Both the position numbers and the translations under genes were made by a program. The notes below the pieces were generated by a model that saw nothing but the letters and a program-made list of their open reading frames with translations, did not search any database and was not told the DNA's origin. From Coemansia sp. RSA 487 (lineage: Eukaryota > Kickxellomycota > Kickxellomycetes > Kickxellales > Kickxellaceae), in the NCBI GenBank assembly GCA_027577595.1, contig JANBRJ010000013.1, forward strand, positions 62,001 to 126,000: a stretch of DNA of 64,000 nt, given 5' to 3'. Positions 19,893-28,477 of this stretch are shown one piece after another; within the stretch, counting starts at the first letter, position 1, and every line of letters begins with the position of its first letter.

Positions 19893-21965
19893 ATGTCGCA
19901 TAGCTTTGGCGCGCTGCCGCAGAGTAAAAGCAACAATGCGATGGCTGAAGCAATACTATTGCGACCAAAGTACGCCAGCATTGCAGCACCGCCAGGAGGC
20001 TACAACATCAGCGGACGAGGAGAAGAGAGAGGAGGAAGAGGAGGAGGAGCAGGGCCATCGCTGCCACGCGTATTTGCGGTTGATATGCACGAAGTTGATA
20101 GCAACAAGTTCCACGACTCGCGCGAGGCCGGATTCAGCTGGTACATACTGTTCACGACTATAATCGTGTCGCTGTCGGCGGCAACAGTCGGATGGTCGAT
20201 TGGCATTGCCAACGCCAGCAAACCGATCATTTTCCGCATGCATGGCGACGCAGGCTCATTTGGTGGTAGGTATGATGGCGCAGCAGTTCCAATTGGAGGC
20301 ATCGAGTTCCCGTACCGCATCTACTTCAGCGAGAGCATGTGGTCTGTGGCAACGGGCGTGCTGAGTGTCGGCGGGTTCCTTGGTGCGCTGTGCTCGGGCA
20401 CCATTGCCAACAGCATCGGACGACGCAACGCGCTGACAATCAACAACGGGCTGTTCTTCGCCGGCGCCGTGCTGATGGGCACCGCCACGACTGCCGTGCA
20501 CTTTGTCTTGGGCCGCTTCGTTTTGGGCGTCGGATGCGGCGTCGCTTCGTGCGTGGCCAACTTGTACGTAAGTGAGATCGCACCCCGCCTATGGCGCGGG
20601 TTCTTTGGGTCCTTCTTCCAGTGCTTTTTGCTGTTTGGCATTCTCAGCGCGCAGCTGGCCGCCATGTACATTGCCGACGGAATGCAGTGGCGGATCATGG
20701 TAGCCGTTCCCGGAGCCTTAGCTCTTGCGCAGGCAGTTTTCTTGCCGTTCCGCGTTGAGTCCCCAAGCTACCTCATCATGTCGCACCACATCAACGAAGC
20801 CAGACATGCGCTGCTGACGCTCAGGCGTGGGTACGACGTTGCAGCTGAGTGGCAGGACATCATGGCTTCGCTCGACACGTCGGTGGATGAGCCCACCGGA
20901 TGCACGGCCAGCTGCCTGACCAACCTCATTGGCATCTTCTCCCTGTCACGCAACGCACCGCTGTCGTCGTCGGCAGCCCAACCCCCTCCTCCAAAGGACA
21001 GCGATTCATCGGACCACAGAAACAGCGAGGCTACTCGCACAAACACCTGCATCAATGCCACGGGAAGATCGTCAATGGAGAGGTGCGACAGCAACGCAAC
21101 CATGAAGGACAGCAGCAATTGCAAGCAGCAATCGTCAGGGGAGAAACAGCTGGTGGCCCCGACAGTCACTGGCGAGTCGACGCTGACGTTCACGAACTCT
21201 GTCAATAGCAGCGCAGCCAGGATCCAGCCGCAGTTCGCCAAGCACACGGCCAGCGCATTCCAGATTCTGCTGGGCCGCACACGCGAGGACCTCAGGCACC
21301 TGGTTGTCTGCAGCATTGTCCTGATGGCCATGCAGCAGCTCTCTGGAATCACCAGCGTGCTGTTCAGCATCAACAACGTGGCAGGCACCGTGTTTGCGTC
21401 GTCCGATTTCCTGAGCGTCGCCGGCGCATGCATCATTATTTGCGTCCCTGCCGTCCCTGCCACTGTGCTCAGCATGGCTTTGGCCGACAAATGGGGCCGT
21501 CGGCCGCTGCTCCTCGCCAGTCTCGGGCTGATGACGCTCTGCCATGTGCTGACGTCGGCCAGTCTGCTATACGGACCGGACTCGATGGTAATAACCATGG
21601 TGTTCATCTGCTTTGTGGCCTTCAACGTGGGCATTGGATCCGTGCCATGGTACTACATAACCGAATGTATACCCAGCTATGCGCTATCTGCCACAATGGT
21701 CGTCGGCTGCTCGCTCTACTGGGTGCTTGCCGTTGCTGTCGATTTGCTGATCCCGCTTATCCAAAGCAACCTCCCGCAGTGGCTGTTTGTCTTCTTTGGC
21801 TCGTTCACTCTGGCAGGTTTCCTCTTTGCCTTGCTCTTTGTGCCAGAGACCAAGACCAGATCCGTGGCACATACAATCATGGAACATGAAGGCCCTCTGC
21901 ATACCATCCTCAAAAAGAGTGCCGCCATCGCCTCTGCAGACTACACCGGGATGCACACAGAGTAA
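19893..21965 (+). CDS. MFS sugar-porter family transporter
   Basis: Predicted 690-residue, 12-helix transporter of the major facilitator superfamily, sugar porter group, likely in the plasma membrane. Family motifs in order: IANSIGRRNALT after TM2; LGRFVLGVGCGVASC; a PESPR-like VESPSYL near residue 288; MQQLSGITSVLF near 481 (the QQxSG motif); ALADKWGRRPLL; PWYYITECIPS; and PETKTRS near 651. The N-terminal cytoplasmic region of about 85 residues is Gly/Arg-rich. The central cytoplasmic loop between TM6 and TM7 (about 327-447) is roughly twice the usual length and rich in Ser, Asn and Thr, which might carry regulatory phosphorylation sites. Hexose or polyol substrates are typical for the family, but the specific substrate cannot be told. 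It converges on the next gene with about 100 bp between stops. Confidence 0.9.
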   Translation: MSHSFGALPQSKSNNAMAEAILLRPKYASIAAPPGGYNISGRGEERGGRGGGAGPSLPRVFAVDMHEVDSNKFHDSREAGFSWYILFTTIIVSLSAATVGWSIGIANASKPIIFRMHGDAGSFGGRYDGAAVPIGGIEFPYRIYFSESMWSVATGVLSVGGFLGALCSGTIANSIGRRNALTINNGLFFAGAVLMGTATTAVHFVLGRFVLGVGCGVASCVANLYVSEIAPRLWRGFFGSFFQCFLLFGILSAQLAAMYIADGMQWRIMVAVPGALALAQAVFLPFRVESPSYLIMSHHINEARHALLTLRRGYDVAAEWQDIMASLDTSVDEPTGCTASCLTNLIGIFSLSRNAPLSSSAAQPPPPKDSDSSDHRNSEATRTNTCINATGRSSMERCDSNATMKDSSNCKQQSSGEKQLVAPTVTGESTLTFTNSVNSSAARIQPQFAKHTASAFQILLGRTREDLRHLVVCSIVLMAMQQLSGITSVLFSINNVAGTVFASSDFLSVAGACIIICVPAVPATVLSMALADKWGRRPLLLASLGLMTLCHVLTSASLLYGPDSMVITMVFICFVAFNVGIGSVPWYYITECIPSYALSATMVVGCSLYWVLAVAVDLLIPLIQSNLPQWLFVFFGSFTLAGFLFALLFVPETKTRSVAHTIMEHEGPLHTILKKSAAIASADYTGMHTE

Positions 21966-22071
21966 AGCAGCCATAAGAAAACCCCTTCCTTACTTCTTAT
22001 ATTGACTAAATATGACATTCTAATAAATAAAATAAATATTACAGAGACACAGCAGAATAGATAGGCTATTT

Positions 22072-22521
22072 TTATTCGCTCATCAGTTGCGCCAGCTCAT
22101 CCACAGCCTCGGTGACAGAAGCCTGGTGCTGCTCGTACGCCACAGCCATTTTCTCCCGCTCCTCCCTTGCCTTCGCGGCAAGCTGTGTGGGTGTCAGTAT
22201 ATCAGGAGCCCTGCCACCGATTCCACGCAGCGCTTCGCTGATCTGCGTGCTTCTAGCTATTGTCCGATCCAGCGACAAGCATACTTCCCTGCGACCTGCG
22301 CTATGCTTTGTTGACGAATGAGAAATACCATTGACTTTGGTGCTTTTGCTGCTGAATGCTTTTTCTAGCGCCTTTTCCCGCTGCTGCCGCTTGGCTCGAG
22401 ACTCCAAGGATTTTGTGTGTGTTTTCGGGCTATTTAAGTGGCGGTGGTTCTGTTTCTGGAGCTTGTGCTTCAGTGCCAGTGCTTTCCGGTTAGTTGTTGT
22501 GGATGATCCGCTTGCCGTCAT
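22072..22521 (-). CDS. Small basic protein of unknown function
   Basis: 149 residues, not recognised. The N-terminal half is very basic (KALALKHKLQKQNHRHLN, SLESRAKRQQREKALEKAF) and looks like a nuclear or nucleolar localisation region. The C-terminal half is predicted helical (TPTQLAAKAREEREKMAVAY) and acidic at the end. Small basic ribosome-biogenesis factors such as Alb1 have a comparable build, but I see no convincing motif match. The gene is divergent from the nucleoporin gene, with a 388-bp shared upstream region. The reading frame is clean, begins with ATG and has no antisense competitor, so it is probably real. Confidence 0.6.
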   Translation of the reverse strand: MTASGSSTTTNRKALALKHKLQKQNHRHLNSPKTHTKSLESRAKRQQREKALEKAFSSKSTKVNGISHSSTKHSAGRREVCLSLDRTIARSTQISEALRGIGGRAPDILTPTQLAAKAREEREKMAVAYEQHQASVTEAVDELAQLMSE

Positions 22522-22814
22522 TATTGAAATTTTATGATTGGGAGATGAGAATATAATTTAGAAAAAAAATTAGAAAACAGAGAAAAGAAGGGAAAAGAAG
22601 GCTCTTGTGTTTTTAGCAGTTTGGTGATAAAAATAGGTTTGAAGAAGGTACTTTTTTTTTTTTTGAACTGGTACAAAATCGAGCCGAGTCGTAAATGTTA
22701 CGCGCTTTTCAAAGACCAAAATTTCAGGCAACGCTCCTAAAAAAAAACAATAACGAAAACTTCAAAACCTCTTCTTTCTTTTCTATCTTTTTGGGTTGCC
22801 AAAGCAGCTTCTTC

Positions 22815-22849
<35 letters not shown>

Positions 22850-22909
22850 TTAGTTCTATTATATTCTATTGTATACTCCGTTTAACTGATAATAAACAAG
22901 GTTGGAGTT
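22522..22909. promoter_or_regulatory. Divergent promoter with (CTTT)n microsatellite
   Basis: 388 bp between the ATG of the small basic protein and the ATG of the nucleoporin. It contains A/T runs and a CTTT tetranucleotide repeat of about ten units at 22812-22851 on the plus strand, just before the nucleoporin start. The CT-rich strand is the coding strand of the nucleoporin, as in several other promoters of the window. Confidence 0.5.
22812..22851. repeat. (CTTT)n microsatellite
   Basis: About ten tetranucleotide units directly upstream of the nucleoporin start codon region. Confidence 0.85.
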
Positions 22910-25900
22910 ATGGCCAGCACAAGTAATACTCTGCCGTCGTCTGATACACGGGCAGACGAGGCAGCCGGAATGCAACCGCCATTGCAACGAGCATCACAGC
23001 TCATTGAAAGCAAAATACAAACAGATTTGAAATTCCCAGTGATTTCTGAACTCCTTCATGGTAAGCAACAGTAGCCCCTCCCAAGCTGTGTTTTTCCATG
23101 GCAAAAAGCCGTTACTTTGTTCCTTCCGGCCTTTAAATCCCTCCCCCCTACACTTGTTTACTAAAACAAACCCTTTGTTTACTTTGATAGCTTCTGCGTC
23201 CGGAGAATACGAGGTGGCGGTTCCTGCAGATTGGCAAGTGGTCACAAAACAACGGCTCATCCCGCTACCGGACGCGCTGTTCGAGCAGTACGATCTTCTT
23301 GAATGCCGGTGCTTCATGGGGCTGTTTCCCGAAATCAAACGCGCATGGATCACGGTGGACCATCGGCTGTTCCTGTGGAACTACGAGGACGAGTCCGACT
23401 TTTACTCGTTCGAGGACCAGGAGCAGATCATCGTAAGCGTAGCGCTGGTGCATCCGCGCCCCGGCGTCTTTGTCGACGGAATCAAATATGTGCTGGTGGT
23501 GGCCACGCCGCTTGAGATTTTTCTCCTGGGCGTCGGGTACGATGCCGCCAGCGGACACGCATTGCGTGGCTCCAGTGGCGGCGAAGTCACGCTGTTTGCC
23601 ACGCAGATTAGTGTGCCAGCGGACGGCGTTGCGATGACCAGTATCGCAGGCACCGACGACGGGCGCATCTTCATGTCGGGCAACGATGGCGCGCTATACG
23701 AGTTTGTCTACCAGTCGGAGGACGGGTGGCTGACGAAGAAGGCAAAGAAGGTCAACCTGACGTCATCGTTTGTGTCGTACTTTGTGCCGACTTTCCTTGC
23801 CACGCGCCAGGACACGCCGGCGCTCTCGATGGCAGCCGACAACGACCGGAAGCTGCTGTACGTGCTGATGCAGGACGCGTCAATCAAGGTGTTTTGGCTT
23901 GGCGGTAATGCGACGCAGGGCGGCGGAGGGTTTGTTCTGGTGCACCACCACAGGGCAATCGGCAACTCGGCTGCGCTGCTCTGCCCGCAGTTCAACGAGG
24001 GCACAGACATGCCGTTGGTGATCGCATCGATGCACGTGATCCCGCCCACAGAGTCACGGACCCTGAGTCTGGTGGCCATCACCGGCGGCGGGTGCCGCAT
24101 CTACTTCTCGACCGTCAGCCGCATGCAGCGGTTCTACGAGACCAGCAACGCTGCGGTCTCTGGCGCTTCGCTTTCCCGCCAGCCAGACGTCTTCGAAGTG
24201 GCACACGTGCGCCTGCCGCCGGAGCCACAGCCCACGCTGGCCAGTGGTCAATTGTATGGGCGGGTTCCCCGCCAAATGCTCAGCGTGCACACCGCGTTCT
24301 ACCGCAACGGCACCACGCTGCTTGCGCACACATGGAACGAGGACCATGACTCGATAGTTGGTACAGCGCCGGCATGCGCGCAGATTCTCGCGCGGATCGC
24401 CAAGCAGCCGCGTGCCAGTCTGTCGGAGCTTTCGTCGTCGACGCAGATAGAGGGCCGCACGTGGGCGATAGCTGAGACCGACGCAGGCAGCGTGCTTAAT
24501 GACTTGGCCACAGTGGCTAACTCCAATGTCCGGACATTCGCCGTGCTTACTAACGCCGGCGTCACGGTTCTGGAGAAGCAAAGACCCGTCGATATGTTTT
24601 GCATGCTTATAGCGCAGCCTACGGTACAGGACGCGCAAATCAAGGAGTTTGTTACTACGTTTACGCTCGACGAAACGTGCGCCATGTGCTTTTCTATTCT
24701 GTGCGCTGGCCAAGGCGCGTCCATGCGTGTAGGCGGTGGGATGCAGGTGCTTGGTGCGGCGCGGCGCATCTTGTTTGAGCACGGCGGGGTGCCTCATTTC
24801 ACCGAGCCCTCTTCGTTTAGCACTGGTGCCGATGCGCTGGGTGGAGCCGCTAATGAGCGCATTGTGCTCAGTGGAAGACACAACGGGCTTGCTGTGTATC
24901 TTGCTCGTGTCCTGCAGCCGGTATGGAAGCTGTCGGCAACCGTAAGCAAAGCCAACCGCGATGGCGCCTCACCCACGCGGCTGCACATCGGGATTCCACT
25001 GCCCCAGCTGGTGGAGGTGCAAGACCGGCTTCGCAAGCTGCAGCACTTTATCAACAACAACCAGCGGTTCGTCCCGGACCAGCTCAACCAAATGCCGATC
25101 CAGCCGGCAAATAGCTCACGGTCTACCGCCGACGCCGCCACGTGCTGGCAGGCCGAGTCCGCATCGCTGGGCGCGCTCTACGAGTTGATGACCCGCGCTA
25201 CCGAAGCCATCTCGTTCCTCTGTCTCTTGGCAGACTTCAACTTGCCAGTCATCAGCGAAGCGCTGGTCGACTCCAAAAGGCAATCGCTTGCAGACATTGC
25301 TTTCAGTGACCTCGTGTGCACCGACGCAGGTCGCGACGCGTGCAGAGACCTGATATTGGCGCTGATCAACTCCCAGCTCAAGCAGCACGCGAGCATCGAT
25401 AGTATCAGCGACATTCTGAGTCAGCGCTGCGCAACGCTGTTTTCCGCCACCGACGTGTCCCTGTATAAGGCGCTCGAGGCGCTCAAGCTGGCTGGCGACA
25501 CCGAAGAGGGCGCCGAGGTCTCTGCGCTGTGCACAAGCGCTCTGGAGCTGCTTACGGGGATCGCAGGAACGCTGTCTGCTGCGCAGCTGCGCGAGATATG
25601 TGCGTCGTTCGAGGCGCTTGGGCAGTTCAACGCAGTGGCTTCTCTAGCGCTAACATGCGCGGTGCAGTCGGACCCGCACGATGAGGCGTTGGCGTTCTGG
25701 GGCGACGGGGCGCCTGAAAACGATGCGCGCGAACCCACTTACCGTAAGCGCATGGACTGCTACCAGTGCGTGATCGGGATGCTTGACAAGCGCAAAACCC
25801 AGGCGGCGCCGCTTAACGCAAAGAGCCTTGCGTCGCTGCCCAGCACCGATGCGCTATTCCAGTTTGCGCTCTACGACTGGCTGCTGGAGAACGACCAAGT

Positions 25901-27005
25901 GACGGTGCTTTTCCAAATGCGTGGCCCTTTCGTCGAGCAGTACTTGTCGCTTGAACCGCGCACCATGGAGAAGTGCGATATGCTGTGGCACTACTATATC
26001 CACGAGAATCAGTTTGGCAAAGCGTCGCTGGTGCAGCGGGAGCTTGCGTGCGCCCATGACCTGGATATCGGACTGGCCAAGCGCATCGAGTACCTGTCGC
26101 TGTCTATAAGCAACTGCAAGATCGCCATTGACATGGTCAAGGGCAACATTCGAGGAGCCCCATGCGATCTCAGCGAAGCCGACGAGATCAACGAGCTTGC
26201 CACGATGCTGCGCGAAAGCGAGGACCAGCTGGAGATTGCGCAAGTCCAGCTGGATATCCAGCAGCAGCTCAAATCCCTTGGCACCCACGAGATCCCCGCG
26301 CAGGCGCTGGACCGCAAGCTGTTTACTGTTTCCGAGCTGTACGACCAGTTTGCGGAGCCCCTGAAGCTGTGGGACTCTGTGCTGCTTATTTTCAAGGCGT
26401 CCAACCACGACGACCCCGAGTTTGTCCGCGACGTATGGCTGACCATTATGCGTACCGTTCTGGACGATGCGCACACCACGGGGCTGATGGCTGTGGCTTC
26501 CCGTGTGGCACGCTTGGGCCACCGCCTGTACCCGTCGCCGGCTGCTTTCCCCGTGGCGCTTATTGCACGCATTCTTGTCGATTTGTCCGTTGACGAGCGC
26601 CCGCACGAGTATGTGCCTGGCTTCATCGGCGACACGCTTGTGCAAGCGTCGGTGCCCCACTGGGTGGTTTTTGACGCCCTCAATGCGCTGTACGCCAAAT
26701 CCATGGCCACTGCGCGAACCAACAAGGGCGACAATAAGATGGCCGATATGCTTGCAAGGGAGATCGCTTCGCTGACGACATCGTGGATCGAAACTGGCCA
26801 TAGCAGCAAGGGCGGATCGGCGGACTCGCTGACTGAACGGGAGTCCAGCCTGGACTCGCCTAATCCCTCCGACGATGCATCCATGCCTCTGAGGACCGTT
26901 GACGAGGCGCTGAGCCAGTACATCATTAATGCCACGCTTGCCAACAACGTGGAGTTGAAAAACGAGCTCCAGCGGGTGCAGAACCATATTCGCCATGTTT
27001 TCTAA
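22910..27005 (+). CDS. NUP170: Nucleoporin Nup155/Nup170 homologue, two exons
   Basis: Inner-ring scaffold nucleoporin of the nuclear pore complex. Exon 1 is 22910-23060 and exon 2 is 23191-27005. The 130-nt intron has a gtaagc donor and a gatag acceptor, and the join keeps the frame (ELLH/ASASGEYEVAV). The protein has 1321 residues, close to other members. The N-terminal half is the family beta-propeller (ADWQVVTKQRLIPLPDALF, then ITVDHRLFLWNYEDE, near residues 65-120) and the C-terminal half (about 640 to the end) is an alpha-solenoid without low-complexity repeats. No FG repeats are present, as expected for a scaffold member. A long open frame extends from 23058 into the intron, but it lacks the matching N-terminus; the spliced start gives a proper exon 1 with ASQLIESKIQTDLKFPVI. 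Confidence 0.93.
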
Positions 27006-27095
27006 CCTCTTTCAGCATCAGTTTACTTTCCTTTTTTTGCCATTCATAAGTTGAAGAATATAAATTCTGACTTTCATTTCCACTCAACTCAACTA

Positions 27096-27875
27096 CTATC
27101 TACTGTGGGAGCTTTTCAATGTGCTATTTTTTTCTCTGGACAATGACGACGATTTTATTTCCAGCCCAATTTCGCCCTTCTCGTTGTCGTTAGTGCTATT
27201 GCTGGTATTTGCAATACTGATACCATCATCTACAGGCTGTGGCTCTTGCGCCGCTTCCCTTACATTCAGTGCCTCGTCGTTGTTTGCCAACATGTCGGCG
27301 CTATCCTGTGATCTGCTTTGCTGAAGCACTCGCTGCATCTGGTGTCCAAATATACTGCGTCGCTTGGCCGGACTCTTCTCCGTGTCTTTAGGCCCTTGTT
27401 TCTTTTCGCTCCTTATATGTATCTGCTGAGCTTGGTTGGTTTTTTGTTTCTTCTGCTGCTGTGTCCCTGTTCCCCATATGGATACCCCGCCCTTGTCCTT
27501 CTTTTGCGTTTGCGCGGTTGGTTCTTTGCTCAGCGCTGACGTAGCAATACTGATTCCTCCCTTTGTGCTTTTTTGTTCCACTGCACGCGTGCTCGTTGAT
27601 GTCCCTGCAATTCCTATCCCTGAATCAATGCCCTTGCGCTTCTTGCCTCGTTTAGCTTTTGCTGAACTCGAATCTACACTACTGTTGGGTGCTATTCTTG
27701 CAATGGACAGCCCTGACGTTGTTCCTGTGTTTTTGATCCGAATATCCAATCCACCTGCATTCTTTGGCTCTTCCCGTTTCTGCTTTTGTAGTTTCGCATT
27801 ACGCTGTGGTGTATTGCTGGCTCCAGTGGTCCTTGGTTCAGTGTCCGACGTTTTCTTTATCTTGTAGTGTCTCAT
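27096..27875 (-). CDS. Lys-rich protein with repeated G-h-x-I motifs, unknown function
   Basis: 259 residues starting at the ATG at 27875 (MRHYKIKKT). The frame is open a little further upstream, but only with a TTG. It is not recognised. The protein is very basic and low in complexity, with nuclear-localisation-like runs (KAKRGKKRKG, SPAKRRS). A short motif Gly-hydrophobic-x-Ile recurs: GLDI (42), GLSI (55), GIGI (86), GISI (107), GVSI (130), GISI (218) and GLEI (237), several continuing with Ala and Thr (GISIATS, GISIANT, GIGIAGT). This pattern of short linear motifs in a disordered chain suggests a multivalent scaffold or nuclear binding protein; that is inference. It converges on the nucleoporin gene (90 bp between stops) and is divergent from RAD54. 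Confidence 0.6.
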   Translation of the reverse strand: MRHYKIKKTSDTEPRTTGASNTPQRNAKLQKQKREEPKNAGGLDIRIKNTGTTSGLSIARIAPNSSVDSSSAKAKRGKKRKGIDSGIGIAGTSTSTRAVEQKSTKGGISIATSALSKEPTAQTQKKDKGGVSIWGTGTQQQKKQKTNQAQQIHIRSEKKQGPKDTEKSPAKRRSIFGHQMQRVLQQSRSQDSADMLANNDEALNVREAAQEPQPVDDGISIANTSNSTNDNEKGEIGLEIKSSSLSREKNSTLKSSHSR

Positions 27876-28477
27876 GATCAATGCAAAAATAGGGGAGGAA
27901 CGATCAAACCGTTGTGTTTCGTTCCCTACTAACAATTAAAGTAGTGTAAAGTTGAAGCAATATACATAATATACAAATGCAATAAACACAGGGTGAAAGA
28001 AAAGAAGAAAGATGACGTGTGCCGTTCAAATAGAGCCTCTCCTTTTACCTTTGCAGACATTCGAACAACCAAAAAAAAAATCGATCAGTTGAAAGCAAAC
28101 TGTGTCCTCCATATTATTCCTAATCACTTGATCAGAAAAGAGTTTGATCTGGTGTATGTATGCGTTATGTTTTGTGACTGGAAAGGAGATGATAGATTGA
28201 CAGGTTTTTTTCTTCTTTTGATCCACAATGGCAGCGTAAACAGAAGAAAGGACGTTACTGCTTGTATGTTTTTTTTTGCTGCGCTTGAATTTTGTGTGTT
28301 TCAGCGCGTTTTCCTTCTATCCTACTCAACGTTCATTTTTCCTTTACATTTTGTTTGTTTTGTTGACCTTTTTTTTAAACTTCCATTTACAAACAAAGCA
28401 CACTGAAGGAAAGCGCATTAAACCATACACGATAAAAAAAAGGAACTGACAAAGTAAATAAGAAAACAGCGTCGGAA
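27876..28477. promoter_or_regulatory. Divergent promoter region before RAD54
   Basis: About 600 bp between two divergent start codons, AT-rich, with poly-A and poly-T runs. No clear TATA box on the RAD54 side, no gene and no RNA recognised. Confidence 0.4.

Noticed and set aside
25854-26996. 380-codon and 312-codon minus-strand frames antisense to the nucleoporin
   Set aside because: Two overlapping antisense frames over GC-rich coding sequence; neither has a recognisable motif, and the nucleoporin frame is clear.
28026-28406. Frames of 66-137 codons upstream of RAD54
   Set aside because: Phe/Leu-rich readings of T-rich promoter DNA; no similarity to anything recognisable.
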